In this document: positions 7,142 through 14,494 of the stretch, piece after piece
Position numbering within the stretch: position 1 is the first letter of the stretch
Layout: each line of letters begins with the position of its first letter
Assembly (NCBI GenBank): GCA_031253705.1
Contig: JAIRVW010000326.1
Coordinates: 1-17,618 of the forward strand
Direction of reading: 5' to 3'
DNA from: Brucellaceae bacterium
GTDB taxonomy: Bacteria > Pseudomonadota > Alphaproteobacteria > Rhizobiales > Rhizobiaceae
DNA length: 17,618 nucleotides
Notes under the pieces: generated by a model
The model's database searches: none
What the model was told of the DNA's origin: nothing
Seen by the model: the letters and a program-made list of their open reading frames with translations, nothing else
Program-made: the position numbers and the translations under genes

Positions 7142-8629
7142 ATGTCGATCATGCTGGTCTTAACAATTGTGTTCGTGCTCGGCCTGACAGGGTTTTTCCT
7201 TGGTCGGGCAAAAGCGGTTGCACAATTGAATGCCGTAAAAAATGTGGCTGATAAGAAAGAAAAACCGCATTCCCGTCCGCATTATCACGGATGGTGGGTC
7301 TTTTCTCTGACTGTTATGCCGGCACTCATTCTGTTTGTCGTCTGGTCGCTGAGCGCCACCGTCTATCTTGAGCAGACTGCGAAATTGCAGCTGCGGGATG
7401 CTCTCGGCAATCAGGAAAACTACAGTGAAAGCCTGTCGCTCGGCGTGGTGAAGAGCCTCGCAAGCGGGCTTGAAAGGCTGGAGCCACAGCAACGTGAAAA
7501 CCTGCCGCAGACCTATCCTGAAGTCCGCGCTCTGATGGCCGAAAAAGGTGTTGCGCTGGCAACCGAAGGCCATGATGTGATGGTGCCGGTGGCTGAGCAG
7601 TGGAACAAGGCTGCTGCCTTCTCATCCAATCTCCGTGCCGGTCTGACAATTGCACTGGCTGTTGCCGGATTTATCTTCGGTCTGATGACCGTTGCGCCGC
7701 GCATACGCGCCCGCAACAATGTGGAGCGCATCGTGTTGTGGGGGCTGATTGCTGCATCCACAATCGCTATTCTCACCACTGTCGGCATTGTCTTCTCAAT
7801 GCTGTTTCAGACAATCAATTTCTTCAGTGCCGTTCCTGCCTATGAGTTCTTCTTCGGTACCGTGTGGGATCCGCGTTTTGCGGCTGCCGGTGCAACGGAT
7901 TCTCATGGTCAGTTCGGTCTGATCCCGCTCTTGGCCGGTACGCTCTATATCGCGCTGGTTGCGATGGTTTTCGCGGTGCCGGTTGGTCTTTTCGCAGCTG
8001 TTTATATGTCGGAATATGCCGGTGCCAGAACCCGCGCTATCGTCAAGCCGCTGCTCGAAGTGCTGGCGGGTATTCCGACCATTGTTTACGGTTTCTTTGC
8101 GCTGGTCACAGTCGGACCATTCCTGCGTGACCTGAGTGCCGCACTGACCGGTGGTCAGGGTTTCATTATGGCGCAGAGCGTGCTCACTGCCGGCTTAGTG
8201 ATGGGCGTGATGCTGATCCCGTTCGTGTCCTCTTTGTCGGATGACATTATCACAGCTGTGCCGCGCTCACTGCGTGATGGTTCATTGGGGCTGGGTGCCA
8301 CCCGTTCCGAGACCATCAAACGTGTGATCCTGCCTGCCGCACTGCCGGGTATTGTCGGCGCGCTGTTGCTGACCGCTTCCCGCGCAATCGGTGAAACCAT
8401 GATTGTGGTGCTGGCTGCCGGTGTGGCTGCCAATCTCACAATCAATCCGTTTGAAGCCATGACGACGATTACCGTTAAGATCGTCAATCAGCTGACCGGT
8501 GACCTTGAGTTCAACTCACCGCAGACACTGGTGGCCTTTGCACTGGGTATTACGCTTTTCTTCCTGACCCTGCTGATGAACATTTTCGCTCTGTACATTG
8601 TGCGTAAATATCGGGAGCAATATGAATGA
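7142..8629 (+). CDS. pstC: Phosphate ABC transporter permease PstC (long form)
   Basis: Inner-membrane permease half of the PstSCAB importer. At 495 residues it is much longer than E. coli PstC (about 320), matching the long alphaproteobacterial form. An N-terminal helix (3-21) and a second helix (52-74) bound an extra, probably periplasmic segment at 75-163. Further helices lie near 166-185 and 197-222. The conserved BPD_transp_1 core runs from about 262, with the EAA coupling loop at 377-404 (LRDGSLGLGATRSE followed by LPAALPG) that docks on PstB. AGGGA lies 6 bases before the ATG. Its stop overlaps the pstA start as ATGA, so translation is coupled. Confidence 0.94.
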   Translation: MSIMLVLTIVFVLGLTGFFLGRAKAVAQLNAVKNVADKKEKPHSRPHYHGWWVFSLTVMPALILFVVWSLSATVYLEQTAKLQLRDALGNQENYSESLSLGVVKSLASGLERLEPQQRENLPQTYPEVRALMAEKGVALATEGHDVMVPVAEQWNKAAAFSSNLRAGLTIALAVAGFIFGLMTVAPRIRARNNVERIVLWGLIAASTIAILTTVGIVFSMLFQTINFFSAVPAYEFFFGTVWDPRFAAAGATDSHGQFGLIPLLAGTLYIALVAMVFAVPVGLFAAVYMSEYAGARTRAIVKPLLEVLAGIPTIVYGFFALVTVGPFLRDLSAALTGGQGFIMAQSVLTAGLVMGVMLIPFVSSLSDDIITAVPRSLRDGSLGLGATRSETIKRVILPAALPGIVGALLLTASRAIGETMIVVLAAGVAANLTINPFEAMTTITVKIVNQLTGDLEFNSPQTLVAFALGITLFFLTLLMNIFALYIVRKYREQYE

Positions 8630-9942
8630 CCGACGCTGTTTTCACTCCCAAGACGACATCAACAGCGCCTGCGCGCCGTGATATCGGGCTGAAACGCCGC
8701 TACGCAGCCGAACGCCGCTTCCGTATGTATGGTGTGATTGCCATTGCCATTGGTATTTTCTTTCTCTGTGCTTTGTTTCTCTCGGTGGTGTCCAAGGGCT
8801 ACACAGCCTTCTGGCAGACGACGATTGAAATTCCGGTACTGCTTGATGAGAAGGTGATTGATCCTTCCAATGAGCGTGCCAGCAATCCGAATGTGCTGAT
8901 TACCGCGAATTATCCGTTGCTGGTACGCAATGCACTTGCAGATAAGCTGGGCGTGGACAAGTCCAACCGTGCAGCCATGCGCGATATGACACGCTTCTAT
9001 TCGGACGGTGTCCGTCTGCAACTGCGCGAATTGGTGGCAGGTGATCCTGCGCTGATCGGCACGACCCAGACAGTTAAGTTCCTTGCTGCTGCGGATATCG
9101 ATTCTGCCAATAAAGGCCAGATTGATCTCTCTGTTGATCAGAGCAAACGTAAAGTTTCTGATCTGCAGGTTGGCTGGATGAAGACGCTGAATGACGAAGG
9201 TGTTATGCGCCAGTCGTTCAATACCGGCCTGTTTACCTTCGGCGCTTCCAGCCGTCCGGAAACTTCGGGTCTTGGTGTGGCGCTGATCGGTTCGCTTTAT
9301 ATGATGCTGATCGTGCTGGTTTTCGCTCTGCCGATCGGTGTCGCAGCTTCGATCTACCTGGAAGAATATGCACGTAAAAACCGCTTCACCGACATTGTTG
9401 AGGTCAATATCAACAATCTGGCAGCGGTTCCGTCCATCGTGTTCGGTCTTCTCGGTCTTGCGGTCTTTATCAACTTCTTCGGCATGCCGCGCTCGGCCTC
9501 GCTGGTTGGTGGTCTGGTTCTGACACTGATGACCCTGCCGACCATTATTATTGCAACACGTGCGGCTTTGCGTGCGGTGCCGCCTTCGATCCGCGCTGCG
9601 GCTCTGGGGCTTGGTGCTTCCAAAACACAAGTGGTGTTCCACCATGTGTTGCCGCTCGCGGCTCCGGGCATTCTGACCGGTACAATTATCGGTCTGGCTC
9701 AGGCGCTTGGTGAAACCGCACCGCTGCTGCTGATCGGTATGGTCGCCTTTGTTGCCAATGCACCGGTGACCCCGATGGATCCTGCAACGGCACTGCCGGT
9801 ACAGATTTTCATGTGGGCGAATGAAGCAGAACGTGCTTTTGTAGAGCGGACATCAGGCGCGATTATCGTGCTCCTCCTGTTCCTCGCTGTGATGAATATT
9901 GCCGCAATCATTCTGCGCCGCCGTTTTGAGCGTCGCTGGTAG
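8626..9942 (+). CDS. pstA: Phosphate ABC transporter permease PstA (long form)
   Basis: Second permease subunit of the phosphate importer. The 438 residues comprise a basic cytoplasmic N-terminus, one helix (about 36-57), and a roughly 150-residue soluble insertion (60-210) corresponding to the DUF3333-type extension seen in alphaproteobacterial PstA. The permease core then runs from about 216, with its EAA loop at 321-350 ([14 protein letters not shown], then LPLAAPGIL). The E. coli protein is about 296 residues and lacks this insertion. The ATG at 8626 overlaps the pstC stop by 4 bases, with GGGAG 8 bases upstream. pstB starts 17 bases after the stop. Confidence 0.94.
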   Translation: MTDAVFTPKTTSTAPARRDIGLKRRYAAERRFRMYGVIAIAIGIFFLCALFLSVVSKGYTAFWQTTIEIPVLLDEKVIDPSNERASNPNVLITANYPLLVRNALADKLGVDKSNRAAMRDMTRFYSDGVRLQLRELVAGDPALIGTTQTVKFLAAADIDSANKGQIDLSVDQSKRKVSDLQVGWMKTLNDEGVMRQSFNTGLFTFGASSRPETSGLGVALIGSLYMMLIVLVFALPIGVAASIYLEEYARKNRFTDIVEVNINNLAAVPSIVFGLLGLAVFINFFGMPRSASLVGGLVLTLMTLPTIIIATRAALRAVPPSIRAAALGLGASKTQVVFHHVLPLAAPGILTGTIIGLAQALGETAPLLLIGMVAFVANAPVTPMDPATALPVQIFMWANEAERAFVERTSGAIIVLLLFLAVMNIAAIILRRRFERRW

Positions 9943-9959
9943 ATTCGAAGGAACCGGCT

Positions 9960-10781
9960 ATGAACCTGATGAATGATTATACGTTAGAAAAAACACTCGG
10001 AGAGAAGATGAACGCCTTGCCTAAAAAAATCAAAATGCGCGGGGACAAGGTCAAGGTTTTCTACGGTGAAAAACAGGCTTTGCACGGCGTTGATCTGGAT
10101 ATCGAAGAAAACAGCGTAACCGCGCTGATCGGCCCGTCCGGTTGCGGTAAATCCACCTTCCTGCGCTCGCTCAACCGTATGAATGATACGATTGAAGGTT
10201 GCCGCGTTGAAGGTCAGATTACCCTCGACGGTGAAGATATTTACGACCCGAAAATCGATGTGGTGGAACTGCGTGCCCGCGTCGGCATGGTGTTCCAGAA
10301 GCCAAATCCGTTTCCGAAGTCGATCTATGAAAACGTCTCTTACGGCCCGCGTATTCACGGTCTGGCGCGCAGCCGTGCGGATCTGGATGCCATTGTTGAG
10401 AAGAGCCTTCGCGGCGCCAGCCTCTGGGAAGAGGTCAAGGATCGTCTGAATGATGCAGGAACCGGCCTGTCCGGTGGTCAGCAGCAGCGCCTTTGCATTG
10501 CACGCGCGATCGCGGTGAGCCCTGAAGTTATTCTGATGGATGAGCCTTGCTCGGCGCTTGATCCGATTGCAACCGCGAAAGTGGAAGAGCTGATCGATGA
10601 ATTGCGCCGTGACTATACGATTGTCATCGTGACCCACTCCATGCAGCAGGCCGCCCGTATTTCGCAGACCACAGCCATGTTCCATCTGGGCAATCTGGTT
10701 GAGGTTGGTGACACCGATATGATGTTCACCACACCGAAAGAAAAGCGCACGCAGGACTATATTACCGGCCGTTTCGGATAA
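9960..10781 (+). CDS. pstB: Phosphate ABC transporter ATP-binding protein PstB
   Basis: Cytoplasmic ATPase that powers phosphate import. All nucleotide-binding motifs are present in the 273 residues: Walker [10 protein letters not shown] (58-66), Q-loop Q113 in VFQKPNPFP, signature LSGGQQQR (170-177), Walker B ILMDEP (191-196), and switch histidine H226 in IVIVTHS. The [10 protein letters not shown] stretch after the Q-loop is specific to PstB among ABC proteins. AAGGA lies 7 bases before the ATG at 9960. The gap to phoU is 106 bases and contains a palindromic element. Confidence 0.96.
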   Translation: MNLMNDYTLEKTLGEKMNALPKKIKMRGDKVKVFYGEKQALHGVDLDIEENSVTALIGPSGCGKSTFLRSLNRMNDTIEGCRVEGQITLDGEDIYDPKIDVVELRARVGMVFQKPNPFPKSIYENVSYGPRIHGLARSRADLDAIVEKSLRGASLWEEVKDRLNDAGTGLSGGQQQRLCIARAIAVSPEVILMDEPCSALDPIATAKVEELIDELRRDYTIVIVTHSMQQAARISQTTAMFHLGNLVEVGDTDMMFTTPKEKRTQDYITGRFG

Positions 10782-10807
10782 GATACGCGCAGAAACCAAA
10801 GACAGAG

Positions 10808-10835
10808 CATTTCCGGTGTTTCAAAAACGGAAATG
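10808..10835. repeat. Palindromic element between pstB and phoU
   Basis: CATTTCCG (10808-10815) and CGGAAATG (10828-10835) form an 8-bp stem around a 12-base loop. With the flanking GAG and TTC the element resembles the GAGCATTTCCG...CGGAAATGCTC palindromes that I recall as common between genes in Brucella, Ochrobactrum and rhizobia. It may be a decayed copy of such a repeat, or a local mRNA processing or stability hairpin. Family membership is inference. Confidence 0.45.
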
Positions 10836-10887
10836 TTCCAGAGTTTTACAGCCTGCTTTGGCAGGGCCACAGGATAAGGAAATTTCC

Positions 10888-11610
10888 ATGCCGTCACAGC
10901 ATACGGTTACGTCCTATGATGAAGAACTGAAATTTCTCGCACGCAAGATCGCTGAAATGGGCGGTCATGCGGAGCGTATGGTTGAGCAGTCTGTCAAAGC
11001 GATTGTGACTGCCGATAATGCGCTTGCCCAGCGCGTGATCTCCGAGGATCTGATCCTTGATGCGGGTGAGCGCGAAATTGACGAAAAAGCGGTGATGATT
11101 ATCGCCAAGCGTCAGCCGATGGCCGTGGATCTGCGTGAAATTATCGGTGCGATCCGTATTTCGGCAGATCTGGAACGTGTCGGCGACATGGGCAAGAATA
11201 TTGCCAAGCGTGTGAGCGCTGTTTCCGAGACCCGTCAGTCAGTTAAGCTCTATCGCGGTCTGGAAACCTTGGCTGAGCTTGCCCGCACCCAGCTGAAAGA
11301 CGTGCTGGATGCCTATGCAACGCGCTCAGTAACGCAGATCAATATCGTCCGCGACCGCGATGATGAAATTGATGCGATGTATACATCGCTGTTCCGCGAA
11401 CTTCTGACTTATATGATGGAAGATCCGCGTAATATCACTGCCTGTACGCATCTTTTATTCTGTGCCAAGAATATTGAGCGTATTGGTGATCACGCTACTA
11501 ATATTGCCGAAACAGTCTATTATATTGTTACCGGTAACCAGATGCCGCCGGATCGTCCGAAAGATGACCTGAGCCACGATGTTGTACTCGACGAATTGCA
11601 TAAAAACTAA
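10888..11610 (+). CDS. phoU: Phosphate signalling regulator PhoU
   Basis: Cytoplasmic six-helix protein that restrains phosphate import and reports PstSCAB state to the PhoR/PhoB pathway. The 240-residue product has the two PhoU repeats, each ending in the metal-binding E/DXXXD-type motif: DLERVGD (94-100) and NIERIGD (195-201). The frame extends to a GTG at 10816, but the ATG at 10888 has AAGGA 7 bases upstream and gives the usual PhoU N-terminus (TSYDEELKFL). The longer form would translate through the palindrome at 10808-10835. It follows pstB and precedes phoB, as in related pst operons. Confidence 0.95.
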   Translation: MPSQHTVTSYDEELKFLARKIAEMGGHAERMVEQSVKAIVTADNALAQRVISEDLILDAGEREIDEKAVMIIAKRQPMAVDLREIIGAIRISADLERVGDMGKNIAKRVSAVSETRQSVKLYRGLETLAELARTQLKDVLDAYATRSVTQINIVRDRDDEIDAMYTSLFRELLTYMMEDPRNITACTHLLFCAKNIERIGDHATNIAETVYYIVTGNQMPPDRPKDDLSHDVVLDELHKN

Positions 11611-11673
11611 GCTGCCTTAACCGGCAGCGGGTGTGCAGAGCAATCCGCTTTGCAAATCAGAATGAAGAAGCCC

Positions 11674-11698
11674 TGCATTCCGGCTTTGCCGGAATGCA
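11674..11698. other. Perfect 11-bp hairpin between phoU and phoB
   Basis: TGCATTCCGGC (11674-11684), loop TTT, GCCGGAATGCA (11688-11698): a perfect stem with no following T-run on the + strand. A smaller GCTGCC/GGCAGC hairpin (11611-11628) begins directly after the phoU stop. Together they occupy much of the 125-base gap. They may stabilise or process the mRNA, or partly attenuate phoB; the lack of a U tract argues against a full terminator. Confidence 0.6.
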
Positions 11699-11735
11699 AA
11701 TGCCCCCTTATGTCTAAACGAATAGTGGATACGCA

Positions 11736-12422
11736 ATGTCACACACGCCAAGAATAGCGGTTGTTGAAGACGAAGAAGCCATCAGCGAATTGCTGCGCTA
11801 TAATCTCGAAGCTGAAGGCTATCAGGTAGATACAATCCTGCGTGGCGATGAAGCCGAAATTCATTTACGCGAAAATGTGCCTGATCTTCTGGTTCTTGAC
11901 TGGATGCTGCCTGGTGTTTCCGGCATCGAATTATGCCGCCGTCTGCGTCAGCGTGCTGAAACAGAACGCCTGCCGATCATCATGCTGACAGCGCGCGGTG
12001 AGGAATCCGAGCGCGTACGCGGTCTCGCCGTCGGTGCGGATGATTATGTCGTCAAACCTTTCTCTACACCGGAACTGCTGGCACGTATCAAGGCGATGCT
12101 GCGCCGCGCCAATCCGAGTGTATTGTCGCATGTGCTGAAAGTCGGTGAGATCGTTCTCGACCGTCAGCAGCATCGCGTTTACCGCAAAGAGCGCGAAATC
12201 AAACTGGGGCCGACAGAGTTCCGTCTGCTGGAATATTTTATGATGGCGCCGGGTCGTGTTTTCTCCCGTACGCAATTGCTGGACGGTATCTGGGGAAGGG
12301 ATATCTATGTCGATGACCGTACCGTGGATGTGCATATCGGCCGCCTGCGTAAAGCGATCAATACCGGCCGTGAAGTGGATCCGATTCGCACGGTTCGCGG
12401 TGCCGGATATGCTTTCGGCTGA
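11736..12422 (+). CDS. phoB: Phosphate regulon response regulator PhoB
   Basis: OmpR-family response regulator activated under phosphate limitation. The 228 residues comprise a receiver domain (5-120) and a winged-helix DNA-binding domain (about 136-226). The receiver has acidic residues E11 and D12, phosphoacceptor D55 in LLVLDWMLPG, T85, and K107 in VVKPFS. The winged helix contains LGPTEFRLLEYFM, the recognition region RTVDVHIGRLRKAI, and RTVRGAGYAF at the end. These match PhoB rather than other OmpR members. A modest GTGGAT lies before the ATG. It would bind the boxes at 5912-5955, giving autoregulation if co-transcribed. The sensor kinase PhoR is not encoded in this window. Confidence 0.95.
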   Translation: MSHTPRIAVVEDEEAISELLRYNLEAEGYQVDTILRGDEAEIHLRENVPDLLVLDWMLPGVSGIELCRRLRQRAETERLPIIMLTARGEESERVRGLAVGADDYVVKPFSTPELLARIKAMLRRANPSVLSHVLKVGEIVLDRQQHRVYRKEREIKLGPTEFRLLEYFMMAPGRVFSRTQLLDGIWGRDIYVDDRTVDVHIGRLRKAINTGREVDPIRTVRGAGYAFG

Positions 12423-12453
12423 CAGACTGAAGCTCTGTTGATACAAATATCGG

Positions 12454-12485
12454 ACCGGCGTGAGAAAATTTCACGCCGGTTTTTT
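12454..12485 (+). terminator. Intrinsic terminator of the pst-pho operon
   Basis: ACCGGCGTGA (12454-12463) / TCACGCCGGT (12471-12480), a 10-bp perfect GC-rich stem with a 7-base loop followed by TTTTT, 31 bases after the phoB stop. It is the strongest + strand terminator in the cluster and marks the operon's end. Confidence 0.92.
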
Positions 12486-12777
12486 AATGGTCTGATTCTG
12501 ATGAAACTGTTTTCCGGCAGGCGCTTGGCTGGCTTCAATCAGCACTTACTCACGAAATAAAACGAATTTGTAACAGGCTGTAATGAATTATGACTAACGC
12601 TGCGGAACCATCAATTGCATGATGCAGCCGTGTTTAGGCGCTCTTCAGCGCGGGAAATGAGGCGATAACATACCGGAATTGCTGCAAAGACATGACCGGC
12701 GGAATTGCTGAATTTTAGCGTGTTGAGCCAATAATAACGACATGTGAGTTATTTTAGTAATTCCTCAAATCAATGCG

Positions 12778-12793
12778 TTAACATGCTGTTAAC
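12778..12793. promoter_or_regulatory. Candidate CtrA-binding site (TTAA-N7-TTAAC)
   Basis: TTAACATGCTGTTAAC fits the alphaproteobacterial CtrA consensus TTAA-N7-TTAAC exactly. It consists of two GTTAAC palindromes 11 bp apart (starting at 12777 and 12788). It lies about 200 bases upstream of the cell-wall hydrolase lipoprotein, a plausible cell-cycle target. No other full match to this spacing was noticed in the window. Confidence 0.6.
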
Positions 12794-12823
12794 GAATGAA
12801 GCGCATTTTCTTGGGGTAAATTT

Positions 12824-12845
12824 TAACCGGTTCTTGCTAACCGGT
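12824..12845. repeat. Two direct TAACCGGT repeats
   Basis: TAACCGGT occurs at 12824-12831 and 12838-12845, 14 bases apart. The first copy sits in the perfect palindrome AACCGGTT (12825-12832), and a third AACCGG is at 12858-12863. Clustered copies of a palindromic core 30-65 bases after the CtrA-like site suggest a regulator-binding region or leader structure. The identity of any binding protein is unknown. Confidence 0.4.
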
Positions 12846-12990
12846 GCGTGAAATTAAAACCGGCCTTGTGCCTTCATTTAGCCCTAATAGGCCACGAATT
12901 TCCCGAGGCCTTCACATATAGCCTGCCTGATATGATGCAGCGGCTGATGGTGGTTCGGGTCTGACGAGGAATATTGATGAGGATGAACCG

Positions 12991-13989
12991 TTGAAACGCT
13001 CTTATTTAGCGAAAACACTGTTTATCGGTGCTCTGGTTGCCACGCCATTTGTATTAGCAGGCTGCACAACCACTTCGACCGGTTCAAAATCAACACAGAC
13101 GGCTCAGGGTGCCAAGGAATCGGGTGTTACCATCCGTAACGGCAAAAAGACCTACACTTACACGTCCAAAGACCGCGAATGCCTTGAGCGCGCGATGTTC
13201 TTTGAATCTGCCCGCTCCAGCCGTGATGGTCTTGTTGCCGTCGGCACAGTGGTGATGAACCGTCTGGTTTCCGAAAAATATCCTGAAACTATCTGCGGTG
13301 TTGTCGGACAGAAAAACCAATTTGCGCCGGGCGTTATGAGCCGCGCCATGAATTCCAAAGCCATGCCTGATGTGAAAGAGGCAGCAGATTCCGTACTCAA
13401 AGGTGAGCGTCACCCGAAGCTGAAGAACGCAATGTTCTTCCATACAGCCGGTTTGAAATTCCCGTATAAGAATATGCATTATGTGCTGGTTGCAGGCGGT
13501 AATTCTTTCTACGAGAAGCGCCGTCAGGATGGCACGCTGGAATCGCCGCTGCCGGAAACACCTTATAATGTTGCAGCAGCCTATGAGCCTAAAAACGGCT
13601 CTATGCCGGACAGTGTTTATGATGTGACTGGTGCGGCCAGAGCTGCAAGCGGCAAGGGTGATCGTATTCCTGCTGCCGCACCGGTTATGGTTGCCTCGGC
13701 TGAACAGCAACGTATGGCGCCGGTACCTTCCGGTTTCCCTGCACAAGCTGCCGCACAGCCGGTTGCTGCAGAAGCACCGGTACAGGTCGCTTATCACGTG
13801 CCTGCTGCGCCGGCACCATCTCATGTATCAGCAAATGTACCGGCACAGCTGCCGTTTGAGACCAAACCAATTGCTGCCTCTGCAACACAGAATGCTTTTG
13901 CTGCAGGCGCGACAGAAATGGATAAGCAGAAGGTTGATGCAATCGGCGCATTGCTGCTGAAGCAGGATCGTCCTGAACCTGCATTCTGA
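12991..13989 (+). CDS. Lipoprotein with SleB-type cell-wall hydrolase domain
   Basis: Probable envelope-anchored peptidoglycan hydrolase (Hydrolase_2/SleB family), 332 residues. The N-terminus is a lipoprotein signal with lipobox LAGC, acylated Cys at 25. The SleB-like domain spans about 60-178. It contains ECLERAMFFESARSSRDG (candidate catalytic Glu E72), VAVGTVVMNR, GQKNQFAPGVMS and FYEKR, in the family order. From about 181 to the end the chain is low-complexity and rich in Ala, Pro, Val and Gln, probably a disordered linker in the periplasm. The start is TTG at 12991, with AGGA 7 bases upstream. The nearest ATGs (12977, 12983) are in another frame and end at a TGA overlapping this TTG. 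SleB homologues are best known as spore-cortex enzymes, but this organism type does not sporulate, so the role is probably in wall remodelling or division. Confidence 0.85.
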   Translation: MKRSYLAKTLFIGALVATPFVLAGCTTTSTGSKSTQTAQGAKESGVTIRNGKKTYTYTSKDRECLERAMFFESARSSRDGLVAVGTVVMNRLVSEKYPETICGVVGQKNQFAPGVMSRAMNSKAMPDVKEAADSVLKGERHPKLKNAMFFHTAGLKFPYKNMHYVLVAGGNSFYEKRRQDGTLESPLPETPYNVAAAYEPKNGSMPDSVYDVTGAARAASGKGDRIPAAAPVMVASAEQQRMAPVPSGFPAQAAAQPVAAEAPVQVAYHVPAAPAPSHVSANVPAQLPFETKPIAASATQNAFAAGATEMDKQKVDAIGALLLKQDRPEPAF

Positions 13990-14008
13990 CCGTATATTTC
14001 GTTCAAAT

Positions 14009-14037
14009 AAAAAGCCCGCTGCAAGCGGGCTTTTTTT
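14009..14037. terminator. Bidirectional terminator between the hydrolase and small lipoprotein genes
   Basis: GCCCGC (14014-14019) / GCGGGC (14025-14030), loop TGCAA, with A5 before and T7 (14031-14037) after. It works on both strands and closes the + strand hydrolase gene (stop 20 bases earlier) and the - strand lipoprotein gene. Its first 15 bases are identical to the start of the terminator at 15778. Confidence 0.9.
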
Positions 14038-14052
14038 ATGCGGAAACTTGTG

Positions 14053-14340
14053 TCAGCGCGGCACAACCACCGGCTGGTAAATCACCATCGGGGTGGAAAA
14101 TTGCGGCCGTTCATTCTGCCATGCACGGATATCGGCGCGGCGGTCGAGATGAATCTGCAGCAGGCAATTGGCCATTGCTTCTGACTTGGGTTTGAAACCG
14201 TAACTCAGGCAGGCTTTCTCATCCTCGGCACGCTGCTGCTCCGGTGTGAGTGTGGTGCAGCCGGTAAGAGCAAGTGCAAACAGCCCTGCAGCAAGGCTCA
14301 GTTTAGACAAGGATCGCGCATGTTTGGCGTTTCGGCTCAT
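14053..14340 (-). CDS. Small lipoprotein of unknown function
   Basis: A 95-residue predicted lipoprotein: basic N-terminus, hydrophobic stretch 14-25, and lipobox LTGC with acylated Cys at 28. The mature part (about 68 residues) is charged after TTLTPEQQRAEDEKA, and has two further cysteines (C44 in ACLSYGFKP and C59 in NCLLQ) that could form a disulfide. The C-terminus ends in a hydrophobic VIYQPVVVPR. Short alphaproteobacterial lipoproteins with a CLSYGF...C pattern exist, but I know no function. The ATG at 14340 has only a weak ribosome site (GGAAC). It is convergent with the hydrolase gene and divergent from the aminopeptidase gene. Confidence 0.75.
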   Translation of the reverse strand: MSRNAKHARSLSKLSLAAGLFALALTGCTTLTPEQQRAEDEKACLSYGFKPKSEAMANCLLQIHLDRRADIRAWQNERPQFSTPMVIYQPVVVPR

Positions 14341-14494
14341 GGATTTGTTCCGGTAAATATGACTGTAGCTGACATATTAGCGCTGTTTCGCGACACTGGC
14401 TACAAAGATGATAGAAATCCTGCATTACAGGGCTGGCTTGCGATCTCTCACAGGAGTATCTGTGATGATGAATGAAAATAAGCGGAGTAAGTTG

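Larger units (their letters stand above)
12486..12990. other. Intergenic region before the cell-wall hydrolase gene
   Basis: No coding region is supported. It contains a CtrA-like site (12778-12793), two TAACCGGT repeats (12824-12845), one GANTC (CcrM-type) site at 12494-12498, a short GCGCT/AGCGC hairpin near 12640, and a five-codon ORF (12977-12994) overlapping the next gene's start. A -10-like TATAGC lies near 12917-12922, with no clear -35. The length suggests complex control of the downstream gene, but no RNA gene is recognisable. Confidence 0.6.

Noticed and set aside
8659..9645. 328-codon - strand open frame
   Set aside because: Antisense to pstA. Long antisense frames recur in this window because of codon bias, and this one has no protein-like features.
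12568..12588. Possible second Pho box (TTGTAACAGG CTGTAATGAA) after phoB
   Set aside because: The two half-site-like words are 10 rather than 11 bases apart, and only one resembles the consensus well.
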